Position numbers and translations under genes: made by a program. A stretch of 64,000 nt of DNA from NCBI GenBank assembly GCA_025094145.1, contig JALLLS010000008.1:496001-560000 (forward strand), written 5' to 3'. Positions 43,501-55,417 of this stretch are shown here, piece after piece. Positions within the stretch are counted from its first letter, which is position 1. Each line of letters opens with the position of its first letter. Under the pieces are notes generated by a model. It did not search any database and was not told the origin of the DNA. It saw only the letters and a program-made list of their open reading frames with translations. This DNA comes from Spinellus fusiger. Lineage: Eukaryota > Mucoromycota > Mucoromycetes > Mucorales > Phycomycetaceae.

Positions 43501-46500
43501 AGGAACAGGACCCTCTGCCTCTGTTCATGATCAAGACACTAGGGAAGATAGTGTGACATCAAGCTCAAAAGGCAACGATCCTACTCATTCAGACACATCT
43601 GTGCACTCTAGCCAAGAGAATGAAAAGAGGCAAAGTGAAAAGGCCTCCTTAGTATCAGCAAGAAGACGTTTCCTTGAGAAGGAAGAAATCAATGCTCTAC
43701 TCCGTCAACGGGCTGGCCATACTCATTCTGTTCATCAGAGTGAAAATGAAAAAGGCATTGGCAGTGGATCCACGCGTCGTCATATTGTTCTTCTAGCCCA
43801 GCACCTTGTCTCTGATCATCACAAACAAAGCACTCGTAGTGAAGGAGATTCTGTCAGCAGCTTAAACACCATTCGGCAACTTGCTAGTGATCTTTTGCTG
43901 CCTTTCAATGATAATTATGCACAAGTGATCAAAAGCCTACTCCATCATCTGGAGGATTCTACAACAAGCATTAGTAGTTTTGAATTAGTTAGCTCAGGTC
44001 TTTTGGATTCTCTACTACTGTACTTGACAGAGACTGCTGATACCTTTTCAACTCCCTTGATACAACGCCGTACTCTCTTCCGACAGTTGTTGATAGAGAC
44101 AGGTGGACAGGCAAGCCATTCGGGTGGACTCGTTATACTCGTAACACGTCTTCAGGAGATATTGAGTCGTGTAGAGCCCTTTGAAGTGGTGGTTCCTCTG
44201 GATTCAGGCTCTTTAGACACTGTTCGTAACTCTACAAGCATGCTGACAAAACAAATCCGCCTGCGCCTTACCTCCAAGGGCGTCCATATTCCTCGTGAAT
44301 ACGATAATGTCATGGTCTCTACACATGCTATTGCTTCGTTCAGAATGATTGAACAGTACTTATTGACCCGTATTCATGCAGCAGAAACCCTCGACACAAA
44401 GGCAGATTGTTCACATCAGGAGAAGAAACAAGATGCTTATGCTATGGAGGTAGACCCACAAGTAAGTGTTTTTATATATATATAGACAGGTGTAGAGACA
44501 GAGTAGATAGATAGAGTAGATGGATAGATGGATAAACCCGAGGCTCTTCTGTTTCTATAACTTACTTTCTCTATGACTATCCACGTCTTTTCCAGAGTCC
44601 AGAACCAAGTCAGAAAGAAGACACCAACATCTGCTCTGACTCTGTAGACAGTGTTTCTAGTCATTCAAGTAGCACAGGTGGATCCACCCAACAGAAGGAT
44701 GGCAAATGGCAAATCTTGTTCACATTGAGAAATACACCCGTCACCACAGACACCACGATCTATGGTGCTATTCATGAATACGAGACACGGTTTGCCACAC
44801 CCAATGTTCCTCGCAGTGTATGGACCACAGCCCACCCTGTCACTTATGAGCGTGTCTGGGTTCCTACTCCCCTCAGACAAAAGACACCTCCCACGGCCAC
44901 CCAACCCACACCCCATGAGAAGCCAGAGACCCTTGTACCTGACTCTGTCTGTACAAAAGTCCTCTCCCTTCTCAAGGCACTGTCACAGCTAAACCAAGGA
45001 CCCGTGGAAAAGGACACGGTGGCTGCTGTCGACATCTTTATGAACCGCAAACTCACTGCCAAAATGAACCAGCAGCTGGAAGAACCTTTGATTGTCGCTA
45101 GTGCGTGTCTCCCTCGATGGACCTATTGGCTCATGTCAGAAGCACCGTTTTTATTTCCATTCGAGACTCGCTTCTTATTCATCCAGAGCACTTCCTTTGG
45201 ATATTCTCGTCTGATTGCTCGCTGGGAGAGCCTACAGTTACGCAACACAGCACAGAATGGGTCTCGAGAAGACCCTCCTGCCCCTGTCTTGGGTCGTCTT
45301 GAACGTCAAAAGTTCAAAGTGGTGCGTACTGAAATTCTTGAATATGCTATGAAGCTTCTGGATCTGTATGGCAATTCACAGACAGTGCTTGAGATTGAGT
45401 ATGAAGGAGAAGAAGGAACTGGGCTTGGGCCTTCGCTTGAATTCTACACACTGGCATCAAGAGAGTTTTATAAAAAGAGTATTGGGTTGTGGAGGGATGA
45501 GGAGGAAGACAATGAAGGTCTGCATGTGAGTGCTCGTCTGGGATTGTTTCCAAAGCCATTACCAAAGCATGCACCTGTGTCTACTGAAAAGATTCTTAAT
45601 CTGTTTAAAGCACTGGGGCAGTTTGTAGCCAAGGCCATGTTGGATTTCCGTATGATTGATATCCCATTCAGTCCTGCCTTTTTTAAAGCTGTGTTTGGAG
45701 AGATGAAGGATCCATCAAAACTGTTGCAGGAGATTGATCCTGTACTATCGGCCTCTGTGAATGCTCTTCAGGCATATGTTGATCAGAAAAAGGCTATTTA
45801 TGCAGATATAACCATGGTAATATATTTATACTTTTGTTGATATGTTAAGAGGCTTGTGTCCATCTATATTAATGGTACTATGCTACAGAGCATGAGTGAG
45901 CAAGTCAGTGCTACTCGCCAAATCACTGTGAAGGGTGCTCTTATTGAGGATCTCTGTTTGGACTTTACTCTTCCAGGAGATGTATCGATAGAACTAAAGG
46001 TATTTATTAACATTTATCAGTACAGTGCCAGCATAATAAAGAAAAAAACAAAAGAAAAGAAAAAAAGTTGGCTTATTCTTTGTATTAGTCTGGTGGTAAA
46101 GAGATTCCTGTAACTATTAGCAATGTAGAAGAATACATTGAGCTTTTAAAAGATGCTCTTGTTGGTTCAGGCATTTCCCAGCAGTTGGTTGCTTTCCGTA
46201 AAGGATTTAATGGCTTGTTTGCTATTGATGATCTCAAAGTCCTTACTTATCAAGAACTAGTTGCACTGTTTGGAAAAGCATCGGAGGACTGGAGCTATTC
46301 AAGTAAGCGTATTATTAGGGATCCTTTTGATAACCAAGTATGACTCTTCTTTAGCCCTGGCAGACACAATTAAAGTGGATCACGGATTTACTATGGAAAG
46401 TCCAATCTTTAGATATCTACTGGAATACTTGTCTGAATTGGATGAGAACCAAAGAAGAGAGTTCCTTCAGTTCACAACAGGAAGTCCCCGTCTACCCATT

Positions 46501-46806
46501 GGTGGTAAGTTGCAAGCAAGAATAGTTTTATATCTCTTGAGAAAGGATTCCGTTTTATTCTATTATTCTTTATATTCTATATATATTTATTCTATCTCTT
46601 TATCATTAGGTTGGAAGGCCATTCGACCTGTATTTACTGTTGTTCGCAAAGTACCTGAACATCCTCTCAAGGCAGATGACTATCTTCCCTCTGTTATGAC
46701 CTGTGCTAATTATCTAAAAATGCCAGAGTACTCCACTAAAAAAGTAATGCAACAGCGCATAGTACAGTCCATCACAGAAGGAAAGAATAGCTTCCTTCTG
46801 TCTTGA
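40590..46806 (+). CDS. HECT-type E3 ubiquitin ligase, UFD4/TRIP12 family
   Basis: This ligase attaches ubiquitin to ubiquitin-fusion and N-degron substrates. Nine exons: 40590..40822, 41123..41368, 41524..42289, 42386..44461, 44596..45816, 45889..45999, 46089..46302, 46355..46504 and 46610..46806; all phases close, giving 1,737 residues. The N-terminus is Ser/Thr- and Lys-rich, with a long Asp/Glu run around codon 200. An ARM-like helical region follows (LQLIALQELAEILSVSNED, HLPRAVVNEGGLNAVFMFF). A middle domain (DGKWQILFTLRNTPVTTDTT) is followed by the HECT domain with LEIEYEGEEGTGLGPSLEFY. The catalytic Cys is in PSVMTCANYLKMPEYS, and the protein ends FLLS, all as in TRIP12/UFD4. In exons 6 and 2 the acceptors were set by frame. 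The adjacent divergent USP gene performs the opposite reaction. Confidence 0.92.
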
Positions 46807-47065
46807 TCTTTTTTTCTTGTTTTTTATTTCTTGTTCTTTGTCTTTTCTCTTTCAGTCATTGTCTTTTTATTATTATTATTATTATTTTCCCTGCTTGCTT
46901 CCTTGTTTTTGCTATCATTTTCACTCATTTCCCACTCTGTTTTCCCATTCTTTCTTGCCCCCCTTCCCTCCCAATCAAAATATTGCGATAAATAAACCAA
47001 TACAAATACAAATACACCGAGTTTTGCTGCTGACTGTAGAAATGGCCAAGACTAAAATCCTGATC
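46807..47065. other. 3' flank of the HECT gene
   Basis: T-rich 3' untranslated sequence with an (ATT)n run at 46,866-46,886 and possible polyadenylation signals near 46,977-46,995 (AATAAACC). The Fanzor-bearing element starts just after. Confidence 0.45.
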
Positions 47066-49063
47066 TACACACCAGGAGATTTTTCTGGCCTTTAAGCGAT
47101 GATATCCTCGCCCTTTAAAACCGAAAATTTCTTGCCTTTTATGAAACTTCATTTAAAACAAAAGGTTTGCGGATATCAAAAATAATATTTCTTTTTGTGA
47201 ATACCTCACTATCAAATTGTATTATCAGTAAAATATATTGTTTATGAATAAAATTGTTTATTATGATACTATAGCTAATACTATATTATGACTATAGCTA
47301 CTGCCCAAGTGCATTCCCTCATAGCAATAGAATCCACACCCTAAAAGCTTTGTGCTTTATCCTTGGGAGATAGATAAATATGCTCAGGAGTATACCCTAG
47401 ACAGCCTAGACACCTTAGACAGTATAGAAGGAAAAAGACCACCTGAGACTGACTTGAGAAAGAGTCTTTACTTATCTAATAGCAGAAGAGTGTATTAGTA
47501 ATAATTCAATCTTGAGAGATAGTATGCTTACCTTGTACTTAATACTTGTCTTGAGAATAATAGTCTATATATACTCTATTAGAAAAAGAGTCAGTACAAT
47601 GTCTTGTGGATTACATTGAACTCAAGCCCAGATGAAGACACTGCTTACCTTTTTATCTCAAGAATAGAATTTGATAGTGTCTATCACCTCCTTCTATTGT
47701 TTCTCTTTTTTAATAATAGCACATTACCTTGCTCAGATATGCTCATCTTGAAAAGTACTTAGATGTTAAGTTGTATATGCAGTGTGGGAAATAACAGAAT
47801 AATAACAGACCATAGAATAGAAAATATTTTCATTCTGGTGAGGTATCACTTTAGCCTTTACTTTCCTATAATTAAGTCAAAATTCATAAGTTAGATTTAC
47901 AAGTCAAACAATTCACACTCTATTTGCCTTGAGCCTAAAGTCCAGTATTAGAACAATACCTTGTTGTCATCAAGTACTATTGTTAATACCAGTTACAATA
48001 AGATAGTTGTTGAAGTGATTACGAATATTCAGTCAATGAATGTCTATAATGCTCTTAACACAAGTGAGTTTGGTTCTATTTTATGGACAATGACTACTAG
48101 AGTTAATTCAGTGTGTTCTATAGTAAATCTTTCTTAAGCAGTGTCATACTACAAATACTGTGGGCTTAAGAATAACACATTATGTTAAGAAAATAATATC
48201 AGTGATTGAGTTGCAATGTCAAGTTCACTTCTTCCTTTTATCCAACTTTATAGTGTTTAATTACACAGTCTATAGTCAATGCCAAGATAGACAGACAGTG
48301 AGAAGGTTCTTTTTAAACACATTAGCCAACAAAAAAAATAATATAATTTCATTGTTCATGTATTTCCCTTTATATTCCAAAAATATTCTGTTGCTATGAG
48401 ACAAGAGACACACAGGACCTCTTAAGGCTGGTTACTCATACGAAGATTGACAGAAAAGAGAAGGGTGTGGGCTGACAGAAGGAAAACTAATGGTTGTAAT
48501 AATAATGGCATCCTATGGAAATACAGAAAGAAAACAAGTCGAGAATAAGAAACAGTCAGCTGTCCAAGTCCTTAAAGCTTATCTTGTTTATACTCTAGGA
48601 AGCTGTTTGGATCAAAGTCTGTTTTATTAAAGATGTAGACAACTAAAGATTTATACTATTTTACTATTTCTTTATTTTACTATGAATTTGTCTAATTTGC
48701 TGTTCTCAAGCAATAGATATGATCTTCATAGAACATTCAGGCAGACTGAGAAGGATAGCTGTCCTGTCCTATAGTGTGTATAATCTCGGTTCTGTATTTC
48801 AAGGCCATAGAATTCCATAAAGTGATTTTATTGTAAAAAGGGGCTCTCTCTTCCCTTGAAACATACATAGGACAAGAGGAGGAAACCCATCTCTAAATTT
48901 ACTGAGATGTTGTTGTTTTTCATAACTTCTACCCTCTTTATTTTGTTTGCCTTTGTTTGGCATATAAACCAACAGTTGTGATCTGGTGAGTGTTTGTGTA
49001 TGTTTATTATGTCTGACATGTTAGTCAGTTTCTATTGTATATTCTTTTACTATAATAAACCCA

Positions 49064-49646
49064 GTGAATACTTTAAAAAGGCATAGGCAAGAAGAAGGTG
49101 CCAGTGTGAGGGTAATACGACACACACATAGAGAGTACGTTGATACATCTTGGACTAACTATTTTTACTACTGTTCTATTATTGAAAAGGGGTATTGGCA
49201 CCTAAAAGGATTGGAGTATGATCCTGCCAAACTGCTAGTCGTTGCTTATGGCACAGGAATGAAAGGAAAAGATGCTGCCAAGTTCAAAGTTCATCGTGTT
49301 GGCTTGACGAGAATTTTATATCAATCATTGAAAAAGAGACAAAAAGATGGAGATCTTATGGTTGATGTTGATAAGTTTCGAACATTGAGAGTAAACCTGA
49401 TTGACCTCTTACCCAATATAAAAAGCTCTTCTAACAGTTACTCTTATTTTTGTTCTCAAGATCTGCCATACTTGTAGGACAAATAACCTCACCGAAGTAT
49501 TAGTGAATTTCAACACTATCCACGCTTGCCAAAGTTGCGGAATTGTTTGGAACAGAGATGTGAATGCATCAAAGAATATCTATACAATTGCAGAAGAGGT
49601 TTTGAATGGTCGCCACCGACCAGTTCCTTTCTGTAGAGAAGAATAG
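49064..49646 (+). pseudogene. Fanzor nuclease, C-terminal part, copy B
   Basis: Exons 49064..49390 and 49461..49646 join across the same 70-base intron as in copy A. The frame runs through the CHTC...CQSC zinc ribbon and NRDVNASKNI to EEVLNGRHRPVPFCREE, ending at TAG 49,644-49,646, so this copy keeps the C-terminus that copy A lost. The N-terminal half is not identified, so I call it a fragment; transcript data could show extra exons. The DEFRTS block reads DKFRTLR here too, which may affect activity. Confidence 0.7.
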
Positions 49647-49654
49647 ATATTTGT

Positions 49655-49850
49655 ATTCATATTATATATTGCCATATCGAAAGTGGTTTCCTATGTGATT
49701 CAGATATTTACAGGTAAATCTATATCATCTTTATTTGTTTAAAATCTAACATAAATACATAATTTATTTTTGCTCCTTTTCAAATCGATGTGTCATTTCT
49801 TAAACAATTGTAGTTTGACTATTTCCTTTTATATCCTAAAGACCTCCTGG
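49655..49850 (+). ncRNA. Candidate guide-RNA region at the right end of element copy B
   Basis: Same position as in copy A: between the nuclease stop and the right terminus. It keeps the CCAT-ATCGAAA-GTGG hairpin at about 49,672-49,686 despite substitutions elsewhere, but lacks the perfect 22-base inverted repeat of copy A. Inferred only. Confidence 0.25.
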
Positions 49851-49967
49851 TGTGTACAGAGAATAGGGCTACTTGTCCACCACAGTGACTGCGAATTAGG
49901 AAGTCCATCTTCCATGTATAATGTTCTTTCCCTGACTATTTACTTTTCACTATAAAAAGTTACTGTA

Positions 49968-50922
49968 ATGTCTGACACTGACTTGAAAGAACTCACACCT
50001 GAAGAACGTGCTGCTCAGGATGCCTTACTAAAGAAGGCCGAGGAAGAAGAACAGGCAAAGTTGCCTTACACGTAAGTACAACAAACACGACTGGCTTATA
50101 TACTTCTATTTATTTATAAATATATATTAGTTGGAAACAAACACTACAGGACGTGAGCGTTGCTATTCCCGTGCCAAAAGGAACAAGAGGCCGTGATATC
50201 GATTTTGTTATTAAGAAGAAGTATATCAAAGTGGCACTTAAAGGACAACCTACCATTCTAGAGGTAACTGTCACAAGAAAAAGAAGGGAGGGAAAAAATG
50301 TAGTTATGTCTATATCTATCAACACAATAATGGGTGTGTGGGATTGTTGTTGTTGTTGTTGTTTTTTTAGGGTGAATTGTGCAAGGATATCTTAGTAGAT
50401 GACAGTACATGGACTATTGGTAAGAGAAATAGACTACACTGAGGAAGATGTTTCCTTGCTTAATATGTACCCTTCACTCTCTTTTATATATGTATACAAA
50501 TAAATCTATATACTTGTAGATAATCAGCAAGAGATATTGGTTCATATTGAAAAGTCAAACCAAATGACTTGGTGGGAAAATGTTGTTACCACTGCACCCA
50601 AGATTGATGTGCAAAAGATTCAGCCAGAGAACTCAAAGCTACAGGACTTGGATGGAGAAACACGCGCCATGGTGGAGAAGATGATGGTAAACATAGAAAC
50701 AGAAGAATAGACTACTCACTGTTGGTAGTTTGATCAGCGTCAAAAGGAAATGGGAAAGCCTAGTAGTGATGAGTTGGCCAAGCAGGAGATGTTTAGCAAG
50801 TTCAAGAAACAACATCCAGAATTGAATGTAAGTGTGTAAAGAAGTATAGGTTATGGATTCTAATTATATATTGGAATGATACTTAGTTTGATCTGGCACA
50901 AGAGAACCAGTTCCAGAAATAA
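49968..50922 (+). CDS. nudC: NudC-type nuclear movement protein (CS domain)
   Basis: A p23-like co-chaperone that stabilises LIS1/dynein components needed for nuclear migration along hyphae. Six exons: 49968..50071, 50131..50263, 50371..50419, 50520..50686, 50729..50827 and 50887..50922, giving 195 residues. An acidic helical N-terminus ([20 protein letters not shown]) is followed by the CS domain: [47 protein letters not shown] and [18 protein letters not shown]. The family C-terminus is present as [21 protein letters not shown] and ends [19 protein letters not shown]. The fungal length (about 190-200) fits. The start is the first ATG after the element's right end; the promoter would be the 110 bp between them, or would extend into the element. 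Confidence 0.92.
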
Positions 50923-51302
50923 ACATGTATCTTTCTCTCTCTCTCTCTCTCTGCATTTTACTCTAGTAATAAAAAGTGATGATGGATACTAAGATGGAGA
51001 AAAGTAGTGTAGTATGTAGTATGTAGTATGTAGTATGTAGTATGTAGTGTAGTATTCGGCACACTAATAAACATCTACTTTCTACATACTCGTAATACAT
51101 TATTGAGAATACTCTACAGAGAACACTTCATGAACTGTACTACATATCTACATACTACTAATGTTTAATGTTTATTATTTAACAGTAACACGGAATACTT
51201 AATACTTAACGCATAATAACTAATAAGAGTGGGAATGAAATGAAAGTAAATTACTAATAAAAAAATAAAAATAAAAATAAAAATAAAAATAAAAAAATCT
51301 TA
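50923..51302. other. Convergent intergenic region with tandem repeats
   Basis: It holds a (CT)n run at 50,933-50,952, a 7-bp tandem repeat TAGTATG at about 51,008-51,050 and an (AAAAT)n run at 51,259-51,297. Both neighbouring genes end here. No gene is seen. Confidence 0.7.
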
Positions 51303-54300
51303 TTATAAAAAGAGTGTCTCCAAAAGAGAAGAAGCAGATCCTCGTTTGGAGGGATCTTTGCTGAGCAATTGTCGGATTAGTTTCCTGGAGTCTGTATTCT
51401 CCATCCGACCAAAGGGTATCATTAATTCATTATTATCCCATCTTAATCCATTGAAAAGTGCGGGTGTTGAGGAAGAAGGATGTGATAGAAAGTGTAGAAT
51501 GGTATCATCTTTAATCCCTGATGGGAATAGCATCTGCTGTGTTTCCAATTCCTACCTTGGTTAGACATCTTCAGAAGACGCATATGCACTTACATAAAGA
51601 ATACAACCAAGAGCCCATAAATCAATCTCGGCTGTTGCAACTACACCGCGAGTTCCTTCTACACCGTATGTCGTAGCCATGGCTACTTCAGGTGAACAGT
51701 AACGGGGTGTGATTACACTCACACACTCTTCATTGATCTTCCTACTTGCTTCAAAGTCAATCAGCTGCCATTGTCCTCCACCGCGCCTCATAATGTTAGT
51801 AGGCTTTAAATCACAAAAGGCAATATCTGTAGGTATATTAGTTGAGTTTTTTCTTTTCTTATTCAGACTGAATCCTACCCTTAGAGTGACAGGTGACAAG
51901 ACATTCTAAAATATCCCGTAGTGTCTCACGCTGTTCTTCTGCAGATATTATGTGAGAAACGGAATAGGTCGGTCGAATGACATCTGCCAATGTTTCATCC
52001 AATGCCTCCATAATAATGGCATAGTCTACAGCAGTTTCTTTTGAATCTGAAGCATAGTCAATGGTCAGAACCTCCATTATATTCACCACTTGGGGTGATC
52101 GTAATTTAGATAGTGCCTGGCATTCTCTTTCCCATGATTCTCTTATTCCAAACCGCTTTAGAACAGCAGGGAAAGATGGATTATCTAGGACATAAACAAA
52201 TGCAATCATATTGTTTGTTCCAATCCATGGTGTTTTACTGTGATCCAGAGTGTAAGAAGAAGATATCCGTTGAATTAAAGGTGCTAGTGTAGTAAATGCA
52301 CTAGACAGAGCGGGTAGCTCTATATCTTGGGAATGGGTGGCTGGGGATAATAGGTTGCTTAGTACCATATCAGTAGCAGTAGCAGCAGTAGTATCAGTAA
52401 TGAACTCAGTTGTGCATGCATGGGTATTAATGTACAAACTCGCACTTCCACCTGGCTGAAAGGCTGGTTCAGTGGTATCAGATGCATTGCCAGAATAATG
52501 CTGGATCTTTACATTCTTCTGATAGTGAGCAGCAAATTGTGAGGCAGGAACAGAGATTTCATTGGGCTTTTGAGTTATATGTTCGTTAAGTGTTTGTCCA
52601 GGTCCTTGAAGATCAAATACTTCCGATATAGGTGATTTGTTGTTTTTCGCTATGATTGAGTTGTGTTGGGAGACTGGAGTTTTCAGATCCTTGTTCTCTT
52701 TAGCAGGAGATATTCTTTCAAATATATTAGAACGAGGTCGATCTGTATCACCGACCTCTGAAGTGTGAGAGGAAAATATATGTGAGTTCTGAATATGATG
52801 TTGTGATACTGATCTGTTTTTGTAATAGGAAAAAGGTAAAGGATTTTGTGAGTCTTGAGGAATAAGGGTGCTGTAGGGACATAGTGCAAAAGGATCCACA
52901 TTATGGGAAAATATATTCTCAAATGAAGCGCTTGGTTGTGAATCTAGTTTTTTGTTGAGTGTCCGTCTCTTTCTTCGTCTTATAATAAAGAACACAGCTG
53001 CTCCTAGAATGACGACACTAGCCAATACACCAGCAACTGTAGCTGCAATAAGACCTACTGAATAGGGCTGTCTATCTCCTTTCCACATGGGCATGGGGCT
53101 GTCAGGGACTGTTGTAGGTGCTGTGAAATTAGCCGCTATTTTTGTCCAACTCCATGCAATTGTATTGAGAACATAGACAGAGGTATCATTGATGGGCCCG
53201 TTTCCCCAACCACCATAGACATAGATATTCTTACTCCTTTTATCAAAGGCAGCACTATGACCTATATCATTCGTCAGTCTCTTCTCTTTCTTTCATAGAC
53301 CAAATGATTTACCCATACGTAGATCTGGACTTTGGTTGGGATTGCTCACTAATTGGCGATTCCATTTAAGAACAGGGTATTGGGAGACATCAAGTACCCA
53401 CACATCAGAATCGTTAGGTTGTGTAGTACCACCCCCATACACCACCATAGTATCGTTGATGCAGGTGGCTGTGTGAAGTCGTCTTGGCCCAGGAGAAGAT
53501 CCATTGACATTTCCTACTGTTATATGGCTATTCCATGCATTTTTTTCTATTTCATAAATAGAGATATTCTACCAATTAAATGAGTATTCTTTATTATCAT
53601 TATCTTGTTATAATAATAATAGTGTATTAATTGATTTCTCAGTCCTTCATAGTAACACATACCTGTGTTGGCTCAGCAGGATTTCCATTATATGTTCCAC
53701 CAAACACAATAAGACAGTGACAGGAAGAGATGTAACACATGGAGTGGTCTGTGACGGCAGTCCCATTAGCACCTGGGATCCATTCAAAGGAAATATCGTT
53801 AAGTATATTAAGGCTGTTCTGTACACTGTTTGCAATGGGATAACCATAACTGTCAGCTGCAATTCCTCCGTAGGTGTATATAGTATTTTCTACCAGAGCA
53901 GTGGCAAATCGGGTCACAGGAGGAGGTAGTGGAGAGACTAAAATACAGAATTAATGGGTCTAAATGTCAACATTGGGTGTCTCTTTGTATAAGCGTGCCT
54001 ACGATAGGAAAACTCCATGTCCATGTATTGGTGTCTAATTTCTGCAGTGCACCTCCCGTAGTGCTTGTATTACTGGCTATAGACAATATTTGGCCTGGGC
54101 TTACGAGAGCTTCAGCACCAAAATAGATCTGAGGTAGTATATCCCTTCCTTGTGCTATCTGAGACTGGGGGTGGTACCATAGTCCACTGGTTCTATCCCA
54201 TACCCATACATCGGTGGATCCTTGCAATGCGCTGTTCGAATTAGACAAAGTGTCTGTAGTGCCGCCATGAACAATAACGTAGGGCTCTGTAAAGGCTGAT

Positions 54301-54492
54301 TTTATAGAGTTAAATGGTGTGGTGTGTGTCTGTCTATTATTTTTTTTCATTACCAGAAATATGGCCAGCTCTCCACACAGTCTGTTGCTGGCTCATACCG
54401 AGAAAAGGAATATTATTGAGGGATTGGGGAGAGGCCTGGGCATAGACGCTGACAAGGCATTCAATAGCAAATAACCACCTAATAGCAGTCAT
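51303..54492 (-). CDS. Transmembrane protein kinase with kelch-repeat ectodomain
   Basis: Looks like a cell-surface receptor kinase. Exons from the start: 54492..54354, 54295..about 54,010, 53937..53663, 53568..53313, 53261..51879, 51826..51594 and 51551..51303; about 935 residues. The signal peptide is MTAIRWLFAIECLVSVYAQA. The ectodomain shows kelch-type blades (YVIVHGGTTDTL, NTIYTYGGI, CLIVFGGTYNG, MVVYGGGTTQPNDSDVWVLD, NIYVYGGWGNGPINDTSVYV). One membrane segment, GLIAATVAGVLASVVILGAA, is followed by basic IIRRRKRR. After a Ser/Asn-rich linker comes a kinase domain: FPAVLKRFG (Lys), WERECQALSKL (Glu), FCDLKPTNIM in place of HRDxxxxN, LIDFEASR in place of DFG, CSPEVA, DLWALGCILY and LLSKDPSKR. 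Asp, Lys and Asn are kept, so activity is possible. The exon 2/3 junction is uncertain. Ligand unknown. Confidence 0.8.
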
Positions 54493-55415
54493 AAATTGAA
54501 AGAGATCTAGCATAAAGAGACAGAATGCATCTTTTTGTATAAGATAATTGTCTGGGCTTTAAACTATATGTACTTCATACTCGATCTTAACACGTGATCT
54601 ATAAGTGTCCGAGAATTATTCCTGACATTTAAATGTTACTTTTTATCGCTTCTCTAAATAAAGTAAATTACCTTGTAGTATAGATAGGCCAATTTATTGA
54701 GATGAACATCTAGTTTACTGAAATCATTTAATTTTGATATGTAGAATTTTAGACTTAAATATAGATGTAATAAGATAGAATACTATGATGTACATATATA
54801 TATTTATTTTAAATAATAACAATAGAGCAAAGGGTGTCCAATGGATTCTATGAATATCCGTATCAACTAAAGTATTCGTTGCATAGCAATATCAAGTGTC
54901 GTACTGTCCATCTATTTAATATCTTTGCCACACCTGGCCTAATAAGCCTCTTCCAAGCCACCTGCTTTTGCTCAAGAATCCCTGGTATTCTAGTGACTGA
55001 TCATCTTTCCTTCATCTTACTATAATTCTCTTTTTAAAAGCTTAGTGTCCAATATTATAAGCCCTTATAGAGTCAAAACTATACTGACACATATATCTTG
55101 TATTGAAGATCGCCTCTCAAATAATAAAAACATCACCTCTTATAGAATAAAAGATAATAAAATTATGATTTACATGAAGGCCTTAGTAGTTACCGAATAA
55201 ATACATATAAACACAGAATTCTTATTCTCGGAAATAAAATTATATGAAGGGTTAATATCAAATATTTTTTCTTTTACTAATGTTACTACTACTATTATAT
55301 TATATAAATATATATAAAAGCCAATACATTATGACATGCGGCATTAGCCATTCAACTTGATCTTAACAGAAAAGAAAGTCAGAATTGTAAATCCGTCAAA
55401 ATTTAACTAAGAAAA
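54493..55415. other. Spacer upstream of the receptor-kinase gene
   Basis: AT-rich, with no gene recognised. The part next to 54,492 should contain the kinase promoter. A short frame at 54,834-55,025 has no motif. Confidence 0.45.
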
Positions 55416-55417
55416 TA

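Larger units (their letters stand above)
47068..49854 (+). mobile_element. Fanzor-bearing TIR element, copy B
   Basis: The left end is CACACCAGGAGATTTTTCTGG, the right end ..GACCTCCTGGTGTG; TA lies outside both (47,066-47,067 and 49,855-49,856). Length is 2,787 bp. The core, 47,270-49,616, is the same as 32,616-34,962 in copy A. The ends carry small indels and many substitutions relative to copy A. It sits between the HECT gene's 3' end and the NudC promoter. As in copy A, only a Fanzor-like gene fragment is recognised inside, and the upstream part has no readable frame. Confidence 0.75.
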
